Source: Nitrospira sp. CG24B (lineage in GTDB: Bacteria > Nitrospirota > Nitrospiria > Nitrospirales > Nitrospiraceae). From it: a stretch of DNA of 64,000 nt. Below are positions 56,181-64,000 of the stretch, piece after piece. A program made the translations under genes and the position numbers. Numbering within the stretch: position 1 is the stretch's first letter; each line of letters opens with the position of its first letter. The stretch is from positions 975,715-1,039,714 of the forward strand of contig NEWS02000004.1 in assembly GCA_002869845.2 (NCBI GenBank). Reading direction: 5' to 3'. The notes beneath the pieces are model-generated. The model made no database searches, was not told the DNA's origin, and worked only from the letters and a program-made list of their open reading frames with translations.

Positions 56181-58010
56181 TCATTCTACCGTCACGCTTT
56201 TTGCCAGATTCCTCGGTTGATCAACGTCCGCCCCGCGCAATACCGCGATATGATACGCAAGGAGCTGAAGCGGGATAGTAAACAACATCGGCGAGATCAG
56301 CGGGTGGGTATCAGGAACGGTAAACACCGCATCCGCAATCTTGCCGAGCTCCCGCTCTCCTTCTGCCACGAAGGCAATCACCGGCGCGTGTCGCGCTTTT
56401 ACTTCCATTAGATTGCTGACCGTTTTGTCATACAGTTTGTCTCGGGGCGCCAAGACCACCACCGGCATATCCTTGTCGATCAACGCAATCGGACCATGTT
56501 TCATCTCGCCCGCCGCATAGCCTTCGGCATGGATATACGAAATCTCTTTCAGCTTCAGCGCGCCTTCCAGTGCGATCGGATAGTTGATCCCGCGTCCCAA
56601 GAATAAAAAGTTACGCTTCTTGTAATATCGCTTGGCAATCGCCACGATTTCAGCCTCTCGCTGCAGCACGCGCTCGACTAATACCGGCAACTGTACCAAC
56701 CGATCTAACCAGGCTTTTCCGTCTGCAACCTTCATCACATTACGAACTCTGGCAAAATGCAAGGCCAGCAAATACAGCGCCGTGAGCTGCGCGGTAAACG
56801 CTTTGGTCGATGCGACTCCGATTTCCGGTCCGCAATGCGTGTACAGCACCCCGTCCGACTCACGCGCCAAGGTGCTGCCGACAACGTTCACGATGGAGAC
56901 CACACGCGCCCCTTTTTCCTTTGCTTCTCGAGCAGCAGCCAGCGTATCAGCCGTCTCCCCAGATTGAGAAATTGTGACAAATAGATCGTTCTTTCCCACG
57001 AGCGGGTCGCGATATCGAAACTCGCTCCCGATATCCACCTGAACCGGCGTACGAACCATTTCTTCAAATAAATACTTCCCAACCTGGCCTGCATGCCAAG
57101 AAGTGCCACAGGCGACGATCCAAATCCGCTCAACCGCTGCAAACTCTTTCGGTGTGAGCCCGATATCCGGCAGATCCGCTTCGCCAGTCTCATAGGAGTA
57201 CCGTCCGCGCATCGTATCAAGGATCGTCTGAGGTTGTTCGTGAATTTCTTTCAGCATGAAGTGCGGATAGCCGCCCTTCTCCGCCGCCGACGCATCCCAG
57301 GTAATCCTCGTTGATTTGCGCGAGACCGCATGGCCGCCAACGTCGGTGAGATGCAGGTCGTCTTGAGTGACGACCGCCACATCCCCTTCTTCGAGATAGG
57401 TCACTTCTCGCGTGTGCGCGAGCATTGCCATGACATCGGAAGCGATGTACGAGGCGTGCTTGGTCCGCCCAACCACCAACGGGCATCCAGACCGCGCGGC
57501 AATCAATGTCCCGGGTTCTCGCTCTGACATGACGGCCAGTGCGTAACTGCCACTCACATCTTTCGTTGCCAACCGTACGGCCTCAGCCAGCAGTTTCCCT
57601 TTCTGAAGGTATTTATCGATTAAATGCGCGACAACCTCCGTATCGGTTTCCGATACAAATTTGTAACCGTCCTTTTCCAATTGCTGTTTGAGTTGCTGGT
57701 AGTTTTCAATAATCCCGTTGTGGACCAACACGCAGCCTTTAGACCGATGCGGATGGGCGTTCTGTTCTGAAGGCTTCCCGTGAGTGGCCCAGCGGGTATG
57801 GCCGATTCCGATCGTCCCCTTGATCTCTTTCGCCTTGAGCGAATTTTGGAGATTGACCAGCTTGCCCACACTCCGCCTGACGACAATTTTCTCCCCCTCC
57901 ATGACGGCGACTCCAGAGGAGTCGTAGCCCCGATACTCCAACTTTGCCAATCCCCCGATAAGAATCGGAACCGCCTCTTGATTACCGATATACCCGACAA
58001 TTCCACACAT
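56181..58010 (-). CDS. glmS: glutamine-fructose-6-phosphate aminotransferase
   Basis: 609 residues from ATG 58010, so that Cys2 (MCGIVGYIGNQ) is the N-terminal nucleophile after Met removal. Glutaminase part with HTRWATHGKPSEQNAHPH; two SIS domains (VACGTSWHAGQVGKYLFE, SQSGETADTLAAAR, GRGINYPIALEGALKLKEISY). Makes glucosamine-6-phosphate for peptidoglycan and LPS. glmU lies just upstream; together they supply UDP-GlcNAc. Confidence 0.97.
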   Translation of the reverse strand: MCGIVGYIGNQEAVPILIGGLAKLEYRGYDSSGVAVMEGEKIVVRRSVGKLVNLQNSLKAKEIKGTIGIGHTRWATHGKPSEQNAHPHRSKGCVLVHNGIIENYQQLKQQLEKDGYKFVSETDTEVVAHLIDKYLQKGKLLAEAVRLATKDVSGSYALAVMSEREPGTLIAARSGCPLVVGRTKHASYIASDVMAMLAHTREVTYLEEGDVAVVTQDDLHLTDVGGHAVSRKSTRITWDASAAEKGGYPHFMLKEIHEQPQTILDTMRGRYSYETGEADLPDIGLTPKEFAAVERIWIVACGTSWHAGQVGKYLFEEMVRTPVQVDIGSEFRYRDPLVGKNDLFVTISQSGETADTLAAAREAKEKGARVVSIVNVVGSTLARESDGVLYTHCGPEIGVASTKAFTAQLTALYLLALHFARVRNVMKVADGKAWLDRLVQLPVLVERVLQREAEIVAIAKRYYKKRNFLFLGRGINYPIALEGALKLKEISYIHAEGYAAGEMKHGPIALIDKDMPVVVLAPRDKLYDKTVSNLMEVKARHAPVIAFVAEGERELGKIADAVFTVPDTHPLISPMLFTIPLQLLAYHIAVLRGADVDQPRNLAKSVTVE

Positions 58011-58067
58011 GACAGTTACTCCAGGTCTCACTAGGCTAACTGGTAGATAACGGCACTTAGACCGTAC

Positions 58068-59666
58068 TCAGCGTTTCGATGACTTTGCGCGGCCCTTCTT
58101 CAAGTTACTCGAAGCTTTTTTGTTCTTCTCTTTCCTCGGCCTGCTGGCAGCCTTTGTCGAATCGTGGCTCGAGGTCCCAGCGGTCAGCAACACCCGACGT
58201 TTCGCTGCCCACCCGACTCGATTGACTTGTAATACACGGGCGATCGCTAATGAATCAGCCGGGACGTTCTGTGTCACGGTCGTCCCCGCCGCCACCACTG
58301 ATCCCTCTCCAATCGTGACCGGCGCAATCAGCTGCGTATCGCTTCCCAGAAACACATTCTTGCCGATCACTGTTCGATGCTTTCGCGCTCCGTCATAGTT
58401 ACAGGTGATGGTGCCGGCGCCGATATTCACCCCTTCCGCGATCGTGGCATCACCCAAATAACTGAGATGATTGGCCTTGGAGCCTTCGCCCAATTCGGTG
58501 TTCTTCATCTCGACAAAATTTCCGACTTTCGCTTTCCGCCTGACCACCACACCTGGACGAAGATGCACGAACGGGCCGAGATGTGCGCCATCATGCACGT
58601 CCGACGCAGCAAGCACGCAGGAGTCTAAAATCTCGACGTGATTGCCGATCACACAATCGGTGATACGGACCCCGGAACGGATTGTCGTCCCTTCACCGAT
58701 GCTGGTTTTGCCTTCGAGACTCACGTGTGGATACAGCACGGTATCTCTTCCAATGGTGACTCCGGCGTCAACCCACACGGAGTCAGGATCCCGCATCGTG
58801 ACTCCGGCGTCAAGCCAGTGCTCTCGAATCTGCTGACGGACGACCTGCTCCGCAGCCGCCAGCTGTTGCCTCGTATTGACTCCGAGCCCCTCGTCGGGAT
58901 CTTGAAGGGTCACCGCCGCAACACGCCGCCCCTGATCAACAGCCATCCGAACAATATCCGTCAGATAGTATTCATTCTGCGCGTTGCGAGGCTCCAGCTT
59001 ATCCAGAGCCTCGAAGAGAAAATCTCCGGACACGACATACGTCCCTACATTGATTTCCTTCGTAGCCCGTTCGACCGAGGTGGCATCACGATCTTCAACG
59101 ATCTTCAGCACATCGGACGACGTGATTGCACTCTGGTGAGATCCGCCGGACTCCCGGCGAATGACTCGACCATAGCCGCTGGGATCATCGAGCATCGCGG
59201 TCAGAATCGTCACAGTGGCGCTCTTGGATTGATGGGCTCGCAAAAGTTCGCGCGCCGTCTCTTCTTTCAGCAACGGAGTGTCACCATTCAAAATAAGATA
59301 ATTCGTCGGATGCGCCTCATCGTCCAGACTAAATGAGGGACGGCTTTGCAGCACCGCATGGCCGGTCCCGAGTTGCTCGGCTTGCTCGACGATGCTCACA
59401 GACTTTGATCCCAGCCTGCCGGCAATACCTGCTTCAATCACATGCCGAACCTTGTCGGATTGATGCCCAACCACAACCGCAATACGATGGCCCGCGAGTT
59501 GGAGCGCCACATCAACCGCGTAGAGAACCATCGGCTGGCCCGCGACATGATGCAACACTTTGACTTGGGTGGACTTCATCCGTTTGCCCAACCCGGCCGC
59601 CATCACAATCACGCCTAAGCCCGGAATACGCGAGACCGTTGTGCCTTGATCCACTGATTGTTTCAT
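58068..59666 (-). CDS. glmU: bifunctional GlmU (GlcN-1-P acetyltransferase / GlcNAc-1-P uridylyltransferase)
   Basis: 532 residues versus ~456 in E. coli. N-terminal nucleotidyltransferase VIVMAAGLGKRMKS and the left-handed beta-helix domain with hexapeptides (GEGTTIRSGVRITDCVIGNHVEI, TLGE-like TELGEGSKANHLSYLGDA, GVNIGAGTITCNYDG). The last ~35 residues form a Lys/Arg-rich tail (PRKEKNKKASSNLKKGRAKSSKR) absent in usual GlmU. Start at ATG 59666. Confidence 0.95.
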   Translation of the reverse strand: MKQSVDQGTTVSRIPGLGVIVMAAGLGKRMKSTQVKVLHHVAGQPMVLYAVDVALQLAGHRIAVVVGHQSDKVRHVIEAGIAGRLGSKSVSIVEQAEQLGTGHAVLQSRPSFSLDDEAHPTNYLILNGDTPLLKEETARELLRAHQSKSATVTILTAMLDDPSGYGRVIRRESGGSHQSAITSSDVLKIVEDRDATSVERATKEINVGTYVVSGDFLFEALDKLEPRNAQNEYYLTDIVRMAVDQGRRVAAVTLQDPDEGLGVNTRQQLAAAEQVVRQQIREHWLDAGVTMRDPDSVWVDAGVTIGRDTVLYPHVSLEGKTSIGEGTTIRSGVRITDCVIGNHVEILDSCVLAASDVHDGAHLGPFVHLRPGVVVRRKAKVGNFVEMKNTELGEGSKANHLSYLGDATIAEGVNIGAGTITCNYDGARKHRTVIGKNVFLGSDTQLIAPVTIGEGSVVAAGTTVTQNVPADSLAIARVLQVNRVGWAAKRRVLLTAGTSSHDSTKAASRPRKEKNKKASSNLKKGRAKSSKR

Positions 59667-59716
59667 CGAAGACTCCGAAGATAAGAGGACCGCAATTGAG
59701 TATCAAAACCCCGTGT

Positions 59717-60385
59717 TTATCCGATCGGCACACCGGCATCTGGCTGTTTGACCTGACTCCACTTCGGCTCTCCCTTCAGGGCCGAAGCCATGGCACCGGA
59801 TGGCGTATAGAGACCACCCGATACAATCAGTTTCATCGCTTCTTCAATACTGATATCAACAGATATCACTTCCCGTTCCGGCACTAATAGAAAATAACCC
59901 GACGTCGGATTGGGCGAGGTAGGCACGTACACATGAATGAGCGCCTCCTGGCCCAGTGCCGTGGTCTCGCCTTTCGTCATGCCAGTCACAAACGCAAAAC
60001 AATAATGGCCGTTCTTTGGGAATTGAATCAAGACCACCCGACGATACGACCCTCGCTCCGAAAAAGACAGAATATCCATCATGGACTTCAGCGTGGAATA
60101 AATCCCTCGGACGAGGGGCAGCCGGTTGAGCCAATCTTCCCAATGACCCACAATCTGACGCCCGATGAAGTTCGCCGCAAACAACCCGACTAAAAAGATG
60201 AGCAGAACCAGCGTGATGATCCCTAGGCCTGGAATATAGTGATCCGGCACCAATTCTGCGACGGCTTCGCCCAAGATGCCGTCTACCGCAACGAATAGGG
60301 TCTTTAGGATGAGAATCGTGCCCCAAATAGGGGTGACAAGGAGGAGGCCTGTGAGAAAATAGCGTCTTAGCGCGACCTTGAGCAT
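59717..60385 (-). CDS. DUF502 membrane protein
   Basis: 222 residues. Two N-terminal transmembrane segments (YFLTGLLLVTPIWGTILILKTLF, GIITLVLLIFLVGLFAANFIG), then the DUF502 core (LPLVRGIYSTLKSMMDILSF, VLIQFPKNGHYCFAFVTGMTKGE, VYVPTSPNPTSGYFLLVPEREVISVDISIEEAMKLIVSGG). Family function unknown. Upstream of glmU, with the start on the minus strand facing the tmk region. Confidence 0.88.
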   Translation of the reverse strand: MLKVALRRYFLTGLLLVTPIWGTILILKTLFVAVDGILGEAVAELVPDHYIPGLGIITLVLLIFLVGLFAANFIGRQIVGHWEDWLNRLPLVRGIYSTLKSMMDILSFSERGSYRRVVLIQFPKNGHYCFAFVTGMTKGETTALGQEALIHVYVPTSPNPTSGYFLLVPEREVISVDISIEEAMKLIVSGGLYTPSGAMASALKGEPKWSQVKQPDAGVPIG

Positions 60386-60588
60386 GAATCACCGACACCT
60401 AGCCATTGGGGAGAGCATTGCGTGATTCATCTTACAGAGTTCCTGACAGACCCCGCAAGCATTTTATTGTAAATTTCAATAGGTTATGTGCTTGGACCGG
60501 GTGAATTCAAAAAAGGTACTGGTCTTGCTATTCGCCTCGACCTGACATAGGATCGCTCCCCGATTGCGACTGCGAATGAAAATTGCCA

Positions 60589-61263
60589 ATGGGTAGAACA
60601 GCAAGAAAATCGACGGGCATCTTCATGACGCTGGAAGGCGGTGAAGGAAGCGGGAAAACGACACAAGCTCGAAGACTCTGCGAGCGGCTGACCGCGCAAG
60701 GCCTGGACGTGCTGCATACCCGAGAACCGGGAGGGACGCTGCTCGCCGAACGTCTGCGCAGTATCCTGCTCGACCATTCGGGGGAAACCATCGCCCCTGA
60801 AACGGAAGCTTTTCTTATGTTCGCGGCCAGACGCCAGCATGTGGATCACGTCATCAAACCCGCACTCGTACGCGGAGTGACGGTCGTCTGTGATCGATTC
60901 TCAGACTCGACGATGGCCTATCAGGGATATGGACGGGGGTTGGACCTACGAATATTGCGCACAATGAACGACTGGGCGACCGGGAAACTGGCTCCTCAAC
61001 TCACGTTGCTCTTCGACGTCCCCGTCGCTGTCGGACTCAGCCGACGCCGTGGTCGCGCTGCCACCCAAAATCGACTCGATCGAGAAGCCGAACGATTCCA
61101 CCGGAAAGTCCGGGCGGGATTTCACGTATTGGCACGACAAGAACCTCGACGCATCATGGTGATCGATTCCGCACAACCGCTGGAGTCGGTGACCCAGACC
61201 GTAGAAGAACTGGTTCTGAACTGGCTCAAGACCTATCGCAGACGGACATCGAGACGCCGATAG
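60589..61263 (+). CDS. tmk: thymidylate kinase
   Basis: 224 residues from ATG 60589 (a TTG at 60583 is in frame). P-loop FMTLEGGEGSGKTTQARRL, DR(Y/F) motif VVCDRFSDSTMAYQGYGRGLD, and the LID region RRRGRAATQNRLDREAERFHR. dTMP to dTDP. Followed immediately (3 bp) by the holB/metG chimera. Confidence 0.95.
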   Translation: MGRTARKSTGIFMTLEGGEGSGKTTQARRLCERLTAQGLDVLHTREPGGTLLAERLRSILLDHSGETIAPETEAFLMFAARRQHVDHVIKPALVRGVTVVCDRFSDSTMAYQGYGRGLDLRILRTMNDWATGKLAPQLTLLFDVPVAVGLSRRRGRAATQNRLDREAERFHRKVRAGFHVLARQEPRRIMVIDSAQPLESVTQTVEELVLNWLKTYRRRTSRRR

Positions 61264-61266
61264 CCC

Positions 61267-62034
61267 ATGCCTTTCGCCGATATCACAGGCCACGAGCAAC
61301 CCATCTCCCTCCTTCAGGCAACCGTATGCAATGGACGCTTGGCCCATGCCTATCTGTTCTATGGCGAAGCCAGGATCGGAAAGTTGATGACCGCCGTGAG
61401 ACTGGCTCAGGCCCTCAACTGCGAGCAACTCGCACAGACAGAGGCTCAGGACAGCTGTGGCCGGTGCCGATCCTGCCTTCAGATAGCCGCTCGGACGCAC
61501 CCGGATTACTTTGTCATCGAGCCCGATCCGAAAGCCGCCACGCCGCAAATCAAAATCGAGCAGGTGCGGGAGATCGAACAACAGTTCGTCTATCGCCCAC
61601 TCATCGGGGAACGAAAAATTTGCCTGATTGACGACGCGGACCGACTGACGATCGGTGCAGCGAACGCGCTCCTCAAGACCTTGGAAGAGCCTCCGGGTGA
61701 GAGTCTCTTTATCCTCGTCACCAACCGGCTCCAGGCGCTTCCGATTACCATTCGATCACGCTGCCAAGCGCTCCGTTTCACGACGCCCGCCCGCACGCTG
61801 CTGAAGCTCCAGGTCTCACTCGGCACCGAGCAACGGCAGATCGTTGCGGGCATCGGCAAGAAGTACGAGCCAGATGCGCTGGTCGGCAAAACAATCGTGA
61901 TCGTGGCCAATCTCAAACCGGCCAAGCTGCTGGGCATCGAGTCGCAGGGCATGGTACTAGCTGCTGGCGATGCCGACGTACGCGGACTGCTCACCATTCA
62001 AGAAGAAGTGGACCCTGGCACGAAGGTGAAATGA
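61267..62034 (+). pseudogene. in-frame holB/metG chimera
   Basis: 255 codons. Residues 1-~172 are the DNA polymerase III delta' N-terminal AAA+ domain: HEQPISLLQ, RLAHAYLFYGEARIGKLMTAV, Cys cluster CGRCRSC, DDADRLTIGAANALLKTLEEPP, TNRLQALPITIRSRCQALRF. Residues ~177-255 are the C-terminal tRNA-binding domain of methionyl-tRNA synthetase: LLKLQVSLGTEQRQIVAGI, VVVANLKPAKL-like IVIVANLKPAKLLGIESQGM. The rest of HolB and all MetRS catalytic parts are missing. Junction ~61783-61800. Neither protein can work as usual. Confidence 0.85.
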
Positions 62035-62885
62035 CACGATCTTCCTTCGCCCTGGTGGGACTGATCTTCTCGCTCACCCTACTTTCTTACCTCTCGACTC
62101 CGGTCCGAAGCCAAACACCTCCCAATATCCCACTCAACGGCCCACAACCCACGGTGGTGCTGGTCCGAGTCGTCGCGCACGGGGCCATGGTGTTAGGCCG
62201 AGAGGTCGGTGGAGCGCGTGTGACGATCACGGAGGTGGCAACTGGCCAAATTCTGGCTACGGGTCTGCAGGACGGTGGGTCCGGCGACCAGAACCAAATC
62301 ATGCGCACACCGCACATGATAGAAGAACCAGTCTACAGCTCTCGCCCCTCCGCAGTGTTCACCACAACGTTGCAACTACACAAACCGACGTTGGTGGAGA
62401 TCTCCGCCGAAGGGCCGCTGGCCTATCCTGCCGCATCACAGAAAACGAGTAAGACTCTACTCGTGATCCCAGGACAGGACCTCACGCATGACGGCATCGT
62501 GCTGCACCTCTATGGGTACCTCGTCCAAATTCAGCGACCCACACCGCACGAACCGCTGATCGCCAAAGACGACGTGAAACTCCAAGCCTCGGTCCGAACC
62601 CTGTCTGGCTCCTTGGTCCGTCCTCACGGAGATTGGGACTCACGAAAAATCCGTATCTATGGAGAGGTGTTGATCAGAGACCGAATCATTGAGCGGCTGC
62701 AGATGTTTTACGATGAAGGAAGCCGCACATTTGAAGCTTCATTCTTTGTCCCACCGTCAAAGGACGTTCCCGACGGGGTCACGCTGCGTGTGATCGCCTC
62801 AGATCTCTCAACCGGTAATGCAGGAATGGATCAAGCCACCTATCCAGTGTTGAGCGAGCGCCTTTCTCCCCAACCCAGTCGCTAG
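62031..62885 (+). CDS. secreted protein of unknown function
   Basis: 284 residues. Signal peptide FALVGLIFSLTLLSYLSTPVRS. The mature part has beta-rich stretches (TVVLVRVVAHGAMVLGREVGGARVTITEV, VTLRVIASDLSTGNAG) as in Ig-like or carboxypeptidase-regulatory folds. No family recognised. Start overlaps the end of the metG part by 4 bases, typical of an operon with the intact metG in other strains. Confidence 0.7.
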   Translation: MTRSSFALVGLIFSLTLLSYLSTPVRSQTPPNIPLNGPQPTVVLVRVVAHGAMVLGREVGGARVTITEVATGQILATGLQDGGSGDQNQIMRTPHMIEEPVYSSRPSAVFTTTLQLHKPTLVEISAEGPLAYPAASQKTSKTLLVIPGQDLTHDGIVLHLYGYLVQIQRPTPHEPLIAKDDVKLQASVRTLSGSLVRPHGDWDSRKIRIYGEVLIRDRIIERLQMFYDEGSRTFEASFFVPPSKDVPDGVTLRVIASDLSTGNAGMDQATYPVLSERLSPQPSR

Positions 62886-62959
62886 CCTGCTGCAAACTAT
62901 TTTCCTCAAACCTTCGACAAGACTTGTCGGGTCGCTTGCCTCATGCGAAACTGTAACTC

Positions 62960-63898
62960 ATGACGGCGTTGGCTTCATACGCGCACCTCCAATCACGGCT
63001 CCGACTGGCCTTGGCCATCAATGCCGTCATCATCGCAGCTGAGTTTGTCGGCGGGTGGTTCCTCAACAGTATTGGTCTCATGAGCGACGCGGGCCACAAC
63101 CTCGTCGATCAAGGGTCGCTCTTTCTCGCACTCTATGCCCATCTCCTCACCGCACGTCCAGCCTCCGAGAGCCGGACCTTCGGCTACCATCGAGCCGGCA
63201 TCATCGCAGCGTTTCTGAACAGCTTCATTCTTCTACTGACCGCCGCCGGCATCGCACTCGTCGGCGTGAAGCGATTACTACACCCAGTTCCCGTCGACGG
63301 TGGATGGGTGATGGCGGTTGCTGCCGTGAGTTTCGTCGCCAACCTGGGAATCGCACTTTTACTCCAGCATGGCGCGAAAGACGATCTGAACATTCGCAGT
63401 GCGTTCTGGCATATGGTAGGAGACGCCTGGGTGTCGCTCGGGGTGATCGTGAGCGGGGGCGCGATTCTCCTGACAGGATGGGCTGTCCTCGATCCGCTCG
63501 TGAGTCTACTGATCGTCGGAGTCATTCTCCGAGGAGCCTGGCCGATCTTTAAAGAATCGATGGACGTCTTGTTGGAATCAACCCCGCCAGGCATCAGCGC
63601 GTCTCAGGTAGCCGCAACCATGGAGGCTATCCCCGGCGTCACGAACGTGCATGATCTGCACATTTGGGCTGTCGAGCCTCGACTGGTCATGCTCACCAGC
63701 CACGTCATGATCGAGCCTCATCGTACCCCTTTGGAGTTGCTGCAACTGATCCAAAACCGGATCACCACGGACTTCGGCATCAAACATATGACCATCCAAC
63801 TAGAAACCGAATGTTGCGACCCCGACGATATCCACTGCGACCTTCGAAAGCTGACAGACCAGCACCACGAAGCCCACACCTTCGCACATCATCATTGA
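62960..63898 (+). CDS. cation diffusion facilitator (CzcD/ZitB-like)
   Basis: 312 residues, six transmembrane segments. Metal site: HxxxD-type in TM2 SDAGHNLVDQGS and TM5 FWHMVGDAWVS. C-terminal cytoplasmic domain with VTNVHDLHIWAVEPRLVMLTSHVMIE. Exports Zn2+ or related divalent ions by proton exchange. Ends in an HH-rich tail (HEAHTFAHHH), which may bind metal. No partner in the window. Confidence 0.92.
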   Translation: MTALASYAHLQSRLRLALAINAVIIAAEFVGGWFLNSIGLMSDAGHNLVDQGSLFLALYAHLLTARPASESRTFGYHRAGIIAAFLNSFILLLTAAGIALVGVKRLLHPVPVDGGWVMAVAAVSFVANLGIALLLQHGAKDDLNIRSAFWHMVGDAWVSLGVIVSGGAILLTGWAVLDPLVSLLIVGVILRGAWPIFKESMDVLLESTPPGISASQVAATMEAIPGVTNVHDLHIWAVEPRLVMLTSHVMIEPHRTPLELLQLIQNRITTDFGIKHMTIQLETECCDPDDIHCDLRKLTDQHHEAHTFAHHH

Positions 63899-64000
63899 TC
63901 GTCCGATTCCATCCAAACACCGCGTCCCGTTTTCAATTAGTTTGCCGACCCCACAGTTGACACCATCGCCAAAATCGATACACTGGGCCTATGATTTCTC
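63899..64000. other. window end, no gene seen
   Basis: 102 bp after the CDF gene. No hairpin with T-run and no recognisable gene in what is visible. Confidence 0.4.

Noticed and set aside
57217..57486. Minus-strand frame within glmS
   Set aside because: Shadow of glmS; no independent start signal.

Overview
The window looks like chromosome of a Nitrospira-type bacterium (phylum Nitrospirota). That assignment rests on the overall style of the proteins and gene order; no 16S rRNA or nitrite-oxidation marker is present, so it is an inference. Most of the DNA is housekeeping, with a 21-kb surface-polysaccharide locus in the middle.

Left part (1-18.8 kb): a secreted protein of unknown function, tRNA-Leu(CAA) with a clear promoter, a YggX-like iron protein, two tandem bifunctional-nuclease paralogues, rplM-rpsI with a strong terminator, argC-argJ, and a translation and nucleotide block rpsB-tsf-pyrH-frr followed by alr. 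On the other strand lie a large hybrid histidine kinase with a FadL-like outer-membrane protein, a thiamine-binding-type protein and a siroheme-type precorrin-2 dehydrogenase. Small genes follow: HNH nuclease, Rieske protein, GGCT-like protein and thioredoxin-like ferredoxin.

Middle (18.8-42.9 kb): a moaB gene is cut off after about 78 codons at base ~19081. At the same point a methyltransferase/glycosyltransferase gene on the opposite strand is also cut off. From there to ~40.5 kb all genes are on the minus strand. They encode sugar-nucleotide enzymes (rfbF, an SDR, a C-methyltransferase, rfbC, a DUF4910 protein, an RmlA-like enzyme, a class-IV aminotransferase), two Wza-like export proteins, an outer-membrane barrel, an ABC exporter (Wzm/Wzt) and a run of glycosyltransferases. 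The leader upstream of rfbF is about 0.7 kb long. It carries a sigma70-like promoter, an 11/12 match to the ops element of RfaH-type operons, and the remnant of a NusG-family antiterminator. A PilZ protein and a LuxR-type regulator follow, consistent with c-di-GMP or regulator control of surface polymers.

Right part (42.9-64 kb): glgA, two lipoproteins (one on each side of glgA), a DUF971 protein, recO, mgtE, era, ftsB-like, eno, a RelE/ParE toxin-antitoxin pair, gatB, YtxH and DUF948 proteins, gatA, panD, gatC, glmS, glmU and a DUF502 membrane protein, all on the minus strand apart from the first lipoprotein. On the plus strand are tmk, an in-frame holB/metG chimera, a secreted protein and a CDF metal transporter. 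The toxin-antitoxin pair sits between the real eno and a second, degenerate copy of the first ~18 eno codons, which suggests insertion with duplication of the gene start.

Main points for follow-up: the ops/NusG leader, the eno duplication, the two gene-fusion junctions (moaB/glycosyltransferase and holB/metG; real deletions or assembly joins), and the unusual sugar module with a peptidase-like DUF4910 protein.
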